The position numbers and the translations under genes were made by a program. The notes under the pieces were generated by a model. That model had not been told where the DNA came from. It did not search any database and saw only the letters and a list, made by a program, of their open reading frames with translations. From Lumbricus rubellus (Eukaryota > Annelida > Clitellata > Crassiclitellata > Lumbricidae), in assembly GCA_945859605.1 (NCBI GenBank), contig OX243815.1:33528910-33592909 (forward strand): 64,000 nucleotides of DNA, in the 5' to 3' direction. Each line of letters opens with the position of its first letter. Position 1 is the first letter of the stretch. Positions 1-11,063 of this stretch are shown in pieces.

Positions 1-15
1 CATTATTCATTAGCC

Positions 16-112
16 TATCTTATCATATATCTTATCATATATCTTATCATATATCTTATCATATATCTTATCATATAGCCTATCTTATCATATATCTTAT
101 CATGGAGACTTG
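16..112. repeat. 12-bp tandem repeat (TATCTTATCATA)n
   Basis: Direct reading shows about seven near-identical copies of TATCTTATCATA, one variant containing AGCC. It is AT-rich simple DNA with no coding potential. Confidence 0.85.
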
Positions 113-1004
113 TTTCGATCGTCGTACAAACGCATTGAACGCACATTCACAAATAACTGAAATAAGCTCATCAACGAACATTGCATTCGCAATAATCGTC
201 TAAAATACTTTGAGACTGAGTTTAGAAATTGCAATAAATCACGAATTAGATAAATAATAATATAATTTGTCGCTTATTCGCATCGCTATCCGACCTCTTT
301 TGTGCGCATGCGCCAAATATAGGCTATCGAAGCATTGAATCGCTGCAGCTTACGAGAGTCCATGGAGCGGTTGATAATGCTGCAGCTGCAAAAGTCCGTT
401 GCAGTTCCGCCTCCTTCCATCCATCCACCCATCCATCCATGCATGGGCGCCGCTGAGGCTGATGCCTGACTGCTTCATGCCTCACGAGGAGGCGGTGACG
501 TTCCCTCCCTGCATCTCACTCCCCCTCTGTCTTTCGCTTATAATGTGGCGGTGGCGGTGGTGGTGGCGGCGACTGTGGACCGCAGTCATCGGTAATTATT
601 CCACCCAGATGTCATGACCATCAAAGATCGAAGACTAATTCGATGAATGGACGCGCCATATATACCGCAGTGGCATCGGTTCTTCGCTATGTGAACAGTT
701 CATCTTGTTGATGAACCATGGTGGTGGTGGTGGTGGTGATGGTGGCCATGATGACGACGATGATGTGAAAGTTACTGCACCCTTTCCATAGGCTATGCAA
801 CATTATGCAGCCTTCAGACGCCATGCATGCATGCACTCCTCCCGCTTCCTGCAGAAGCACTTGAAAATGTTATATTCTCCGCCTTCCTTCCTTCCCACCT
901 CCCTCTGCATGGTGTCCGCCTCGCTTCAGACGAAATGCAGCGCCGCCATCGACCATTTGATTAAGTACGAAATTTAAACACTGTTATTTCAGATGGTCTA
1001 TCTA
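113..1004. other. Intergenic stretch, no gene seen
   Basis: Only short chance reading frames are present. It holds a (CATC)n run near 415-441 and (GGT/GGC)n runs near 543-570 and 718-752. No splice-bounded exon or transposon end was recognised. Confidence 0.5.
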
Positions 1005-3072
1005 CAGGGTGCGGCAAAATAAAGTAATCCCCTACGGTTTTTAGCACATATCACGTACAATGGTCAAATTTCAACAAAATATATCATACAAAACCAAAGT
1101 TATATCACTTTTAGTGAGGCCACCCACCGTTTTTTGACGATTCAAAAACGAAACGCAAAAAAGTTAGGTTTTTTTGCTAATACCATGGCCAGAAGTACGA
1201 ATTTCAAAATGAATCCTTACCGGTTTAAAGACAATTCATATTTACACATGTTGGCCAGATTTCATCAAAATATTTCAAACATAACAAAAGTTATGCCACT
1301 TTTAGTGAGGCCACCCACCGTTTTTGACGATTCAAAAACGAAACGCAACAAAAAAGTAACAAACCACGATTTTATTAAGTCTCATCTCAAATAACTGTTG
1401 TCAAATGAACTTGGTAGTGCTTCACAACCTTTGTTCAATGTGCCCACCACCAGTGTCAAAACTTCTCTTGAGTCTCTTTACAAAGTTCTTGATGGACCTG
1501 TTGATTAATCTGACAGATTCCTTATTTACCAATTTGATTGTCATCTTGCTACGTGACTTTTCAGTGACGTGCAGCCACGCTGGTACCCTGTTTCTTTTTT
1601 AAATAGTAATAATAGTGATCATGTGGCAATATCAAGGCTATCTGATAACAATTGTTTGTGATGAGACTTTAAAAAATCGTGCTTTTGATACTTTTTGCTA
1701 CATTCGATCTTTGAATCGTCATAAAACGGTGGGTGGCCTCCTTAAAAGTGCCATAACTGTTATTCTGTTTGAAATATTTTTGCTGAAATCTGGCCATCAT
1801 GTGTAGATATGAATTGTCGTTAAGACTGTCGAGTTTTCATTTCGAAGTTCGTACTTCCGGCCAATATATTGGCCAGAATAACTAAATTGGTTTTTGTCAC
1901 TTTTTGTTGCGTCGCGTTTTTGAATCGTCAAAAAAGGTGGGTAGCCTCACTAAAAGTGATATAACTTTTGTTATGTTTCACATGTGGCGATGAAATTTGA
2001 CTATTGCACGTACATGTAGGGGAAGACGGGGTAATTTCGGCCATTTTTCTAATTTTTGTAATAAATTGCAAATGGTTGACTGCTAAAACTAAACAAAATT
2101 ACAACTAAATAAAGTACGATAGGGACAATATACTGCAAGGTTACTTTTTGGGATTGAGAAAATTATTTGCTGGAAAAAAAATTATTTTTAAAGTGAATTT
2201 TTGGCCGGATTTACCCCGGCCTACGGGTAAATTCGGCCAGCACAGCTAAATTGATTTTCCCAACCAACCGGACGAGATAATAATGCACAAATGTATTAGG
2301 CGATATCACTGAAGCGCTAATATGAAGTAACACAAAAGTTGTTATTGTTATCTTTAAAATATTTTTTATATAACGATTAGCCTTTCCTGGACTTCTTTCG
2401 ACCAGTTGCATGCTTGTCTTTCTTCTGGGAATTTCTTGGCATATTATTTAGAGCACCGAATGACGCAATATAATTATATTTTAATTTAAAACTGAGTATA
2501 TTGGTGAAAAATACAAAGTCACTATATTAACATTGGCACTATGTACCATTTCTAACATATCGGGGTAAATCCGTCCACGTGGCCGAATTTACCCCCGACC
2601 TATCCACTCTCCATAATAGCCGTAACGAGAAGGGCCGCTATTTTGGACAATCGATTTGGATAACCAAATTGACAAAAAATATTGTGGTTTGCAGAATAAA
2701 AAGCAAATAACCTACATTTGAACCAGATTACCTTCATTTTTTAGCTGTTATTGGAGACAGCATGGAAAAGTCGATTTGGCTCAAACTCGTTTTTTTTCGC
2801 TTTTAGCGAATTATACTCACATAGAAACAAAACTATCTCGATAAACATACGTAATATGATATTGTGAACTAGATGGTAGCATTGAAATCTTCCCTTGCCC
2901 TCTGGTTCTCTTGCAATCACCCTGGCCGAATTTACCCCGTGGCCGGTATTACCCCGTCTTCCCCTAGATATGAATTGCCTTCAAGCCCGTAAAACTGGAT
3001 TTGAAAAGTTCGATTTTTGGCCAAGATATTGTCAAAAAACCGTAGGGGATTACTTTATTTTGCCGCACCCTG
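1005..3072. mobile_element. Mariner-type nonautonomous element, [23 protein letters not shown]
   Basis: The left end begins CAGGGTGCGGCAAAATAAAG after a TA (1003-1004). The right end is its reverse complement, followed by TA (3073-3074), matching the TA target of IS630/Tc1/mariner elements. Inside are repeated blocks around GGCCAGATTTCATCAAAATA in both orientations, so much of the element folds back on itself. A central segment (about 1390-1600) resembles, on the minus strand, the C-terminal end of a mariner-type transposase also seen at 12.1 and 13.4 kb. A second element (2019-2964) is inserted in it. The family is inferred from TIR, TA duplication and transposase remnant. Confidence 0.75.
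2019..2964. mobile_element. Nested TA-flanked MITE, TIR GGGGAAGACGGGGTAA
   Basis: The left terminus reads GGGGAAGACGGGGTAATTTC and the right terminus ends TTACCCCGTCTTCCCC, each flanked by TA (2017-2018, 2965-2966). GGCCGAATTTACCCC-type motifs recur inside (near 2205, 2580, 2920). Removing the element rejoins the GTAGATATGAATTG sequence found in sister copies of the host element, so it is a later insertion. It has no coding capacity. The superfamily is uncertain, but TA-targeting is clear. Confidence 0.75.
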
Positions 3073-3178
3073 TATATAGAAAGCCAAGAAATCGGTTTCT
3101 AATGCAGCATATTAATATATTATGTTATTTTATTAGTTTGTTTCGTGACAGTGTTTTTCAGTCTTGTTGTCCTAGAGA

Positions 3179-3972
3179 CCAAGGTCTTGGTCTTGTGGGC
3201 GCTCGAGTTCGTTCTTAAAAGTCTTGGACTTCGTCTTTGTCTTTGGATCCAAAGTCTTGGTCTTGGTCTTTGGATCCAAAGTCTTGGTCTTGGGATCCAA
3301 AGTCTTGGTCTTGGTCTTTAAGATCAAAGTCCTGATCCTGGGATCCAAAGGCTTGGTCTTTAGGTTCAAAGTCTTGGTCCTGATCTTGGGATCCAAAGTC
3401 TTGGTCTTTAGGTTCAAAGTCTTGGTCCTGGTCTTGGAATGCAGAGACTTGGTCTTGATCTTTAGGCTCAAAGTCTTGGTCCTGGTCTTGGGATCCAAAG
3501 TCTTGGTCTTTAGGTTCAAAGTCTTGGTTCTGGCCTTGGGATCCAAAGTCTTGGTCTTTAGGTTCAAAGTCTTGGTCCTGGTCTTGGAATGCAGAGTCTT
3601 GGTCTTGATCTTTAGGTTCAAAGTCTTGGTCCTGGTCTTGGGATCCAAAGTCTTGATCTTTAGGTTCAAAGTCTTGGTCCTGGTCTTGGGATCCAAAGTC
3701 TTGGTCTTTAGGTTCAAAGTTTTGGTTCTGGTCTTGGGATCCAAAGTCTTGGTCTATAGGTTCAAAGTCTTGGTCCTGGTTTTGGAATGCAGAGTCTTGG
3801 TCTTGATCTTTAGGCTCAAAGTCTTGGTCCTGGTCTTGGGATCCAAAGTCTTGATCTTTAGGTTCAAAGTCTTAGTCCTGGTCTTGGGATCCAAAGTCTT
3901 AGTCCTTAGGTTCAAAGTTTTGGTTCTGGTCTTGGGATCCAAAGTCTTGGTCTATAGGTTCAAAGTCTTGCT
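3179..3972. repeat. Minisatellite, AAAGTCTTGGTCTTTAGGTT-type, about 48-bp higher-order unit
   Basis: About 800 bp are built from AAGTCTTGGTCYTGGTCTTG modules alternating with GGGATCC, TTTAGGTTC and TGGAATGCAG spacers. This gives a short (about 24 bp) unit and a longer higher-order period. All strands and frames stay open because of repeat periodicity, so the resulting frames are not genes. Similar GGTCTTGGTCTT modules fill the hAT element at 28300-29069. Confidence 0.85.
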
Positions 3973-4870
3973 ATTTACTTCCGGTTTGTCCAACCTCTTG
4001 TTTAATATATACAATGATGAGCTTTAGTTGATCAAAAGTAATTCCACGCATCGTTGCGTTTTGGTATACATGTACATACAGGAGTTAGCTTTTATTTACA
4101 GAAAAGAGAAAACAAATGGCAAATGGCGCTATATGTTTAGTTTCTATACACTTGCATTTAGGAAACATTTTAGAAACACGAAGAACGACGTCATAAGCAG
4201 TGTTTGCCAGGTAGGCCTAACTTTAGTGGTTTTCAGTCTTCACCATCCTAATATCAATTAACGCGCCGTTTTAGTGGCACGGAGGGGGTGCAGAGGGTTA
4301 ATTCTTTGTTTACAGAGTGGCTTCGCGTGAATAAAATAAAAGAATAATGTTTGAATAAAATGTTTGTTTATCCGTGGCTCAACAAATCTGGGTATAGCCT
4401 AAGAGTCTATATGACTGATTTATTTTTCAAAGTATTGATCTCCGTCAGTCCGTCTTGAGTTTCAAATGGTCCATGGCCTTGACCTTGGAGGGTCATTGGT
4501 GACCCTATCTGGCGTTTTTAAGAAATTTGTAGAACTGCACAACCCCTTCTCTTCTTTCCCATCCTGCAAGGTATAAATTTATACTTCCAATCGGAGGACA
4601 ATGCCATGGCCTTTTTTGCTAGTTGCTTCTACAACTGCACAAATCCATTAAGAATTGCACATTTTGTGTACAACTGCACGTTAAAAAGCCCTGTTACCGG
4701 CGGGAACGGGTTAATGGACCTCATGAAAACAGCCAAACTCTCCCTGTATACAATTTTTATAAGCTTAAATAATTCTAGATTGTATGCCTTATAATTTCTT
4801 TGTATCTACATTCTACATAGCCGTGGATAGGCCTAGGCCTTATATTCCTTTGGCCTATCGAGATATTATA
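3973..4870. other. Intergenic stretch, no gene seen
   Basis: AT-rich unique-looking sequence without a recognisable exon, RNA gene or transposon end. Confidence 0.45.
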
Positions 4871-5282
4871 CACTGTGTCCAAATAAATCGGGCACCCTTT
4901 TTATAATGTGAATAAAACAGGTAAATCTTAATCGATTTTCAAAATTTCAAAACTGTTTTTATCCTGAGATAATTATCTTACACTTACTCAAATATGAAGT
5001 TTCTGGCATGAATATTGACGTCACAATTACGTCATTTGCATAAGAGAATTCAAATGTTAAGTACCAAAAAAAGTTGTGTTCGGTACCTAACATATGAATT
5101 CTCTGATGCAAATGACGTAATTGTGACGTCAATATTCATGCCAGAAACTTCATATTTGCAACAATGTAAGATAATTAGGCCTATCTCAGGATAAAAACAG
5201 TTTTGAAATTTTGAAAATCGAATAAGATTTACCTATTTTATTCACATTATAAAAAGGGTGCCCGATTTATTGGGACACAGTG
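4871..5282. mobile_element. Palindromic fold-back MITE, TIR CACTGTGTCC
   Basis: The whole element is one inverted repeat. Its arms, about 190 bp each, start CACTGTGTCCAAATAAATCG and are reverse complements with few mismatches. They surround a short loop near 5060-5085, and TA flanks both ends (4869-4870, 5283-5284). Each arm carries a full CRE-type palindrome TGACGTCA (5016-5023, 5124-5131) and an octamer-type ATTTGCAT/ATGCAAAT (5034-5041, 5106-5113). Noncoding. Confidence 0.85.
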
Positions 5283-5962
5283 TAGTCTCAAGCGGATTTG
5301 GCTCCATGCATCACTTACATACGCATACTAACGACCATGCATGCAATGCGTTGAATGCGTGGTCGTTATAAGTGGTGAAGCCAAACCTATCATCCGATGG
5401 GAATTTCGACCAACAGTCATATAATATATATATATATATACATATTATACACTGCATGACATATACATTACCGTATACAACATGTAGGTGTATACATAAC
5501 TATTGAATGAAATCTGCAAATCGTCTTTTAATTTCGTCGATGACTAATTATTCTGCAAATATATTATATACACATTATATATATACATATATATATATTA
5601 TACATTATATGGTCGTCGTTTCATTCATCCGCTGCTCGTAAATTTATTGCTTAGAAATTAATGGCAACGAATCTTTCGATAATTACACTGCGGACGACAA
5701 TCGACGTCAAAGCTTAATTATAGCACATTATAATAAGCTTATATCTATCACATCCATATACTTCCATAGTAATTATCGCCATCGACTGCAACTTGCAAGA
5801 ACTTTCGTGTATACATGTATACATATACCACGCATACCACGGAGATGGAAGGAGGGAGGGAGGGATGGAGGGAGGGAGGAACCATGTTAGCGCATTGTAT
5901 ACATGAGATACCATGCATGCGTCATGATCCTGTGTTCGTATATATATATATATATATATATA
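5283..5962. other. Intergenic, TA microsatellites and an imperfect hairpin
   Basis: No gene. Sequence at about 5297-5385 forms an imperfect inverted repeat (TTTGGCTCCATGCATCACTT against TAAGTGGTGAAGCCAAAC). (TA)n runs occur near 5422-5440, 5576-5600 and 5939-5962, and a GGGA-rich run near 5845-5880. Confidence 0.5.
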
Positions 5963-7178
5963 CACCGTGATTCAATGAAAACTAAGCCAAATTGTTTTTC
6001 ATATATCTCTAATGCCTGACAACATATCACGCTAAGATTTTACAATTATTTAGAGAATTGGACCAAGAATATGATTCCAAAATTTCATGAGATAAAGTTG
6101 AACTGATAAAAAAGATGTGAATATTCAAACTTCATATGCCGAAATTGCAGTTTACAAGCAATTTTCTGTGAGATTCAATAAAAACGTCAGCTTAACTGTT
6201 TTCATATATCTCCAATGTCTGATAAGTTATCATAATAAAATTTTCCAGATATTTACACGATTCAACCACGAATAGGATTCCAAAATATCATGTCATAAAT
6301 ATGAACGGATAGAAAGATATGAATATTTAAACAACATCTCCAGAAATGTCAGTTTTCAGCAAGTCTGTTATGGTGTTCGTTCTGGTTTCGAAGCTTGATA
6401 GTTCCCAATTTTGGACTTCAAGGGTCCTGGAGTAAAATTAACGGAGTATATTATCGCAATGTTCTGCTGTCACAACATCTTCCACCTGTTATCAGAAATC
6501 TATAGCCCAAGAAGGCTGTTTCCTTTTTCAACAGAACAGCGCCAGCCCACAGAGCCAAGGAAACCATGGAAATGCTGACAAGAGAGACGCCATACTTCGA
6601 TTATACCACATTATGGCCTCCGAACAGCCCAGATTTGACTTCTGTCGACTATAAAGTGTGGAGCATGCATGATGCAAGACCGAGTCTAGCAGACAACTAT
6701 CCATGATATAAACGATCTGAAGCAACGATTATTGGAAGTGTGGGATGACTTGGACCAGAGGATAATCGACGATGCTGTTGCAAATGCATGGCGCCAGCGC
6801 CTCCAGGTTTGCGTGCAAAGCAGGAGGAGGTCATTTTGAGCATGTTATTTAATTAAATAATCAAACCATACTGTCAGGGTCATATTGTTAGTTCAATTCG
6901 CTACATATCTGGAAAATGTTAGAATGATTAATCATCAGGCATTGGAGATAATAAGGAAACATTAGATTGAATATGACAGAAAATTGCTTGTAAACTGCAA
7001 TTTCGGCATATGAAGTTTAAATATTCATATCTTTTTATCCTTTCAACTTTATTTCATGAAATTTTGGAATCATATTCTTGGTCCACTTCTCTAAATATTT
7101 GGAGAATTTTAGCATGATATGTTATCAGGCATTGGAGATATATAAAAAACAATTTGGCTTAGTTTTTATTGAATCACG

Positions 7179-7181
<3 letters not shown>
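5963..7181. mobile_element. Mariner-type element, TIR CACCGTGATTCAATGAAAAC, decayed
   Basis: The left end CACCGTGATTCAATGAAAAC and its reverse complement at the right end are flanked by TA, and by (TA)n microsatellites on both sides. The inverted repeats extend about 200 bp. A second, related pair of inverted repeats (AGATTCAATAAAAACGTCAG near 6172 and its partner near 6950) lies inside, giving a nested or duplicated TIR structure. The core carries plus-strand transposase remnants (6440-6840). Confidence 0.75.
6440..6840 (+). pseudogene. Degenerate mariner-type (D37D-like) transposase fragment
   Basis: The plus strand encodes, across shifted frames, a Phe-Gln-Gln-Asn block where the family has an Asp, then an APAHRAKETME-like block. 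About 6614-6661 encodes WPPNSPDLTSVDYKVW, the family's third-Asp motif. A C-terminal helical block follows. The second catalytic Asp reads Asn (AAC), and the frame breaks just after it, so this copy cannot encode active enzyme. The family call rests on the WPPNSPDL..VDY motif. Confidence 0.7.
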
Positions 7182-7219
<38 letters not shown>

Positions 7220-7688
7220 GACAGAGCCACCGGTCTCTGTATAGTGTATACGTCATCGGTCACATTTCTTTCGCATTCCGTCTCTCTGCATGCATGACTG
7301 CATGCATGACGTGATATATACAGAAGTCATCGACGACGATATCTAATGTGATGCGTGACCGATTCATAAATAATGCGCCTATAAGTGAATGGATGCTTTA
7401 AATGACGATTTGCACATATAATATCTCACCCATCAGATCAATTGAATGTGACGAACTAGGCTATATCTAATGCGTCTTATGCTTTATAGCCTGAATAAAT
7501 ATACATGTAATATACCGTAATTATACACATGTGTAATAGTGTATGCATATATAACGATATCAGACCATGCCATATGAATGAATTAATTAATAATTCCTCA
7601 CATGGATTTATATAGCTCCTCTTAAAACTAACTATACTCAGGAGCGTTCCCGACACATCGATTAGTATAAATGTAGGCATACACATAA
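7182..7688. other. Intergenic stretch with (TA)n microsatellite
   Basis: A (TA)n run occupies about 7182-7214. The rest is AT-rich with no recognisable gene. Confidence 0.5.
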
Positions 7689-7780
7689 CAGGGTGGCGCA
7701 AAATAAACCGGACTATTAGTTTTTGCAATTGCATCGCTTGAAAAATCAACGTAATTATCGCCTTAAAACTATCATTAGAC

Positions 7781-8836
7781 CAGGGGTTCTCAAACTTTAT
7801 TTTTATTGTACCCCAAGTAAAAAAATCGAATGGTGGCGTACCCCCCGCAAAGTCAGATCAGAAACAAAATGCCATTGCCTATAGTCACCATTGCAGTGAC
7901 AACTAAAAAGTCCTTTTAATCATTGCATGGTGTGGCCTATTAGAGTCCTATAGCCTACATACAGGCCCATACAAGGAGCAAAATTGAAAATATGCAAAGT
8001 TTTAATCATGCAAATGATGCAATCATTTCAACAAACAGGGAAAATTGGTCTATAATTTCTGTAACAAAGAGCTAACCTATAGCGTTATATTGCTGCGTGC
8101 TTGTTTTGAGTAGCACAGATTAAAAAAATTACCTGGTTTGTCAATTTCAATCTCAAATTTAGCCCATATTTATTTTTGATAGCAAGAATAGGCTATACAA
8201 CTCAAAAACTAGTTTTAAACAGATATAGAATTATATGAAGTGCTGAACGGAATCATAAATTTTAAAGCTCGACCAGAAATTAATCCTTGGAGCAATTCAG
8301 CTATATATATCCTTATTGAGCCCTATAATAGCATGCGCTCATTGCATGCGATGAGAATTTCTGGCTTTGGTTCTTTCAACCAATTCTACATTATTTAGTT
8401 TCAAATTTATAGTGACAGGCCTAAACATAAAAATGTTGCATGCACTATAATATAGGCCTAAGCTTAAGCTTAGTATGCGAGTTTAATCACATGTTGTGAA
8501 AGAAAGAAATGACGATTTATTTATTTATTTATTTACTGAGAATTTGATATAGCGCTCCTTCAAGGTTACTACTCAGGAGCGCTCCCAGTCCAACCCCGGT
8601 CGAATAAGACAGTTTTGAGAAGAGAAAGAAAAGAAGTAGAAGTAGAAAGGCTAATAGGTATTTACGATGGTGTTACATGAAGCAACGTTCGTTAAAAATT
8701 ATTGCTAATCAAGGAAAAATGGACACAAAGTCCATAGACTCAAAGAAAATTTACATTTCTGGAAATTTTCGCGTACCCCTTACCGGCGCCTGGCGTACCA
8801 CTTGGGGGTACGCGTACCACAGTTTGAGAACCCCTG
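7781..8836. mobile_element. Nonautonomous hAT element, TIR CAGGGGTTCTCAAACT
   Basis: TIRs CAGGGGTTCTCAAACT and AGTTTGAGAACCCCTG bound 1056 bp. They are flanked by a perfect 8-bp duplication CATTAGAC (7773-7780, 8837-8844), diagnostic of hAT-type integration. Sub-terminal GTACCCC motifs occur at both ends. It has no transposase, and it carries a LINE 3' tail (about 8517-8600). It interrupts the D37D mariner element. Confidence 0.9.
8517..8600 (-). mobile_element. LINE 3'-end fragment with (TAAA)n tail
   Basis: Read on the minus strand, CTGGGAGCGCTCCTGAGTAG leads into a GCGCTATATC block and then a TAAA-repeat tail at 8517-8536. This is the same 3' end as the LINE copies at 26.4 and 34.7 kb. 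It lies inside the hAT element, making a third nesting layer. Its 5' limit is not resolved. Confidence 0.65.
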
Positions 8837-8882
8837 CATTAGACAGAAATGACACAGAAAAATGGCATTGGTTTGGCATTTA

Positions 8883-9357
8883 ATATAACATTGAATTAAC
8901 TGTAAAATTTAAGTGATGGTCAATATGTCCTCCGTTTGCTGCGATAACCAATGATAATCGCTTGCGAAACTGTCCAATAGCCCGGTTGATAGTGTCCTCG
9001 CTGATTTCGTCCCAGCATGCGGTCAGAACTTCTGTCAAAATGTTCAATATATCGAATTCTCTGCCTGTAGTCAAGCTGCTGAAGCATTCCCCAGATCGAA
9101 TAGTCTACGGGATTCAAGTCCGGACTGTTCGGTGGCCAATTTTCTGGTTCAATAAAGTATGGAACGTGAGCAGTGAGAAAAGCAACTGTTTTTCGTGAAT
9201 GATGAGCAGGTGCTCCATCCTGCTGGAAAGTGAAATTGTCACCAGAGTGAGCTATAATGTCTGGCAGTAATCCTTGATGTAGGACAGCGTCACATTTATG
9301 TCTAATGATAGTTTTAAGGCGATAATTACTTTGATTATTCAAGCGATGCAATTGCAA
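8883..9357 (-). pseudogene. Partial D37D transposase (C-terminal half)
   Basis: The minus-strand frame from 9357 encodes FQQDGAPAHHSRKTVAFL, then WPPNSPDLNPVDYSIWG (about 9091-9142). Exactly 37 residues separate the Asp of QQDGA from the Asp of PVDY, the spacing that defines the D37D group of IS630/Tc1/mariner transposases. The first catalytic Asp and the DNA-binding domain are missing. The frame then shifts near 9060-9070; the other frame continues to an AANGGHIDHH C-terminus ending at 8883. It is non-functional, through truncation and frameshift. Confidence 0.85.
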
Positions 9358-9710
9358 AAACTAATAGTCCGGTTTATTTTGCGCCACCCTGTATACATGT
9401 ATAGTATGTATTATATCCTATATATAATGCATGGATAGAGGTTGACACTGATTATTTTTAACTCGCCTGCATGCAGTGCCACTTTCAGTGTATATAGGGC
9501 TAGCATTGCAATTTGCAATGGGCGTCAAAACGATTATTTTACAACTTTATTTTTATATTTGACACAATGTATCGATTGTAGCATATAAATAGAGAAATCA
9601 TATTCCGCCTGTAAATCATGATCGGATGTCATGCATTATAAGAGCCATGCAGGCCTGTATGCATATATGTGTAGGTCTACTCAAGTTTTTGGGGTGTTGG
9701 CAATATGGAC

Positions 9711-9932
9711 TGTGGGGCGCGGTAGTGCATAGGGTCATGTTCAGTGCCTTAGAGCCTATATTTGTAGGTTAGAATCCACCTCAAGCCGCCCGCCGGGTAT
9801 GGATCCTGAGAAAGTCCTTCACTCGCAATTGCATGCGCTTCGGCGTGAAACTCAGATTCAGTGTCTGCGCAGTGCATGGTCGGGAGCGCCTCTGAGTATA
9901 AATCTTGAATGGGCGCTATAGCAAGTGCTCTG
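9711..9932 (+). mobile_element. tRNA-derived SINE with LINE-type 3' tail
   Basis: The head TGGGGCGCGGTAGTGCATAG resembles a tRNA 5' end and A box. GGTTAGAATCC at 9767-9777 is a B box with one mismatch to GGTTCGAATCC. A conserved body follows (AAGTCCTTCACTCGCAATTG, TTCGGCGTGAAACTC). It ends GGGAGCGCCTCTGAGTATAA...GGGCGCTATAGC, the 3' end also found on the LINE copies. Other copies: 16470-16690, 22326-22533 and 31268-31450. Confidence 0.75.
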
Positions 9933-10045
9933 AGCTCGTATACATGTATAACAGACTATCAGGATTTAACAATCGTGAATAAGTATAGAACATGCAGCTA
10001 TATGCAGTCCTATAAATTAGGACTATATGTAATTATCTTCTGCAG

Positions 10046-10447
10046 TGGCCGGTGTCGCGCGACAGAGTCTCCCCCCTAAAAGTCTCCCCCCGGAGACTTT
10101 ATTTCGAAATAGATTCTCCCCCGGAGGATCTGTTCTAGAATAAATTCGCCCCCCGGAGACTATATTCCGAAATAAAGTCTCCGGGGGGAGAGAATATTTC
10201 CTCCGTCCACGAAACAAAGTCTCCCCCCGTTGATCGTGAAATCGGCTACAGTCGCAGAAAATTAATAGATGAGCATATCAAACCGTTAGTTTGCGTTGCT
10301 AACACGATAACACGTCATTTAACACGAATATTTATATACTTTTACACCAGAAAAATTTCTTCCAAAACAGATTTCCAGCCAGGGGGAGACTTTGTTTCGG
10401 GGGGAGACTTCGTTTCGGGGGGAGACTTTATTTCGTGACACCGGCCA
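10046..10447. mobile_element. Short inverted-repeat element packed with GTCTCCCCCC / GGGGGGAGAC motifs
   Basis: TGGCCGGTGTCGC at the left and GTGACACCGGCCA at the right form terminal inverted repeats. The arms contain about ten copies of a module like AAATAAAGTCTCCCCCCG in both orientations. No coding potential and no clear target-site duplication. The class is unknown; it could be a DNA-transposon derivative. Confidence 0.55.
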
Positions 10448-10898
10448 ACTTCACCGTCTGCGTGTCATCAATCCGTAATAGCCGAAACTTTTATAAAATT
10501 GGTTTCTTGTGAGTTGTCGTGATTATGTATAATATAGTCACGTATAGGGAATACAATGCAAAATTCAAGTTTGATTCTTAGCCTATTAATCTAAGTTCGG
10601 TAACAAAAACTATTCAACTGCTCATGCAGCGTGTAAAAATGCCAGGCAACAACTACAACAGCGTTCGCTAATTCCGTTCATTTCCCGTTACATCACAGTC
10701 AATGCCCTGTAGCATACACCACGCCCTCTTGCCGACAAATGTATACATTGTATACACACAGTCTATACACAATGTGGTTTCAGCCCCACCGACAAAACAA
10801 TGCGCTGGTACCTTGTCAATGGTGCACACGCTTCGTTGCGTCCATGCATGACGACCGTATGGACTACGAGCCATCTCGTGACCGTCCCGAAGGTCCAG
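10448..10898. other. Intergenic stretch, no gene seen
   Basis: Unique-looking sequence without recognised features. Short palindromic GTATACA motifs lie near 10741-10770. Confidence 0.4.
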
Positions 10899-10924
10899 GG
10901 ACAACAGCAGCAGCTGCAGCAACA

Positions 10925-10965
<41 letters not shown>

Positions 10966-11023
10966 GCAGCAGCTGTGTCCATCGGAATTCATGACTGCAT
11001 CTGCTGTAGCTGCATCAGATCTG

Positions 11024-11063
<40 letters not shown>

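Larger units (their letters stand above)
7689..9391. mobile_element. ITm-D37D (mariner-group) element with about 50-bp perfect TIRs, split by a hAT insertion
   Basis: The left end CAGGGTGGCGCAAAATAAAC and the right end are reverse complements over about 50 bp. A 1056-bp hAT element plus its 8-bp duplication interrupts the left side. Without it the mariner copy is only about 640 bp, and it retains just the C-terminal half of a transposase on the minus strand. It is therefore an internally deleted derivative. The flanks are TA-rich, but the exact TA duplication is blurred on the left. Confidence 0.85.

Noticed and set aside
1134..1806. Small frames with repeated RFHQNISN and PPTVF peptides (also at 11.7-14.1 kb)
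   Set aside because: They follow the arms of mariner-type fold-back elements, occur in both orientations, and change frame between copies.
3172..4027. Long overlapping open frames on both strands (190 and 267 codons)
   Set aside because: They are pure repeat translation of a minisatellite whose unit lacks stops in several frames. There is no start context, splice site or non-repetitive domain.
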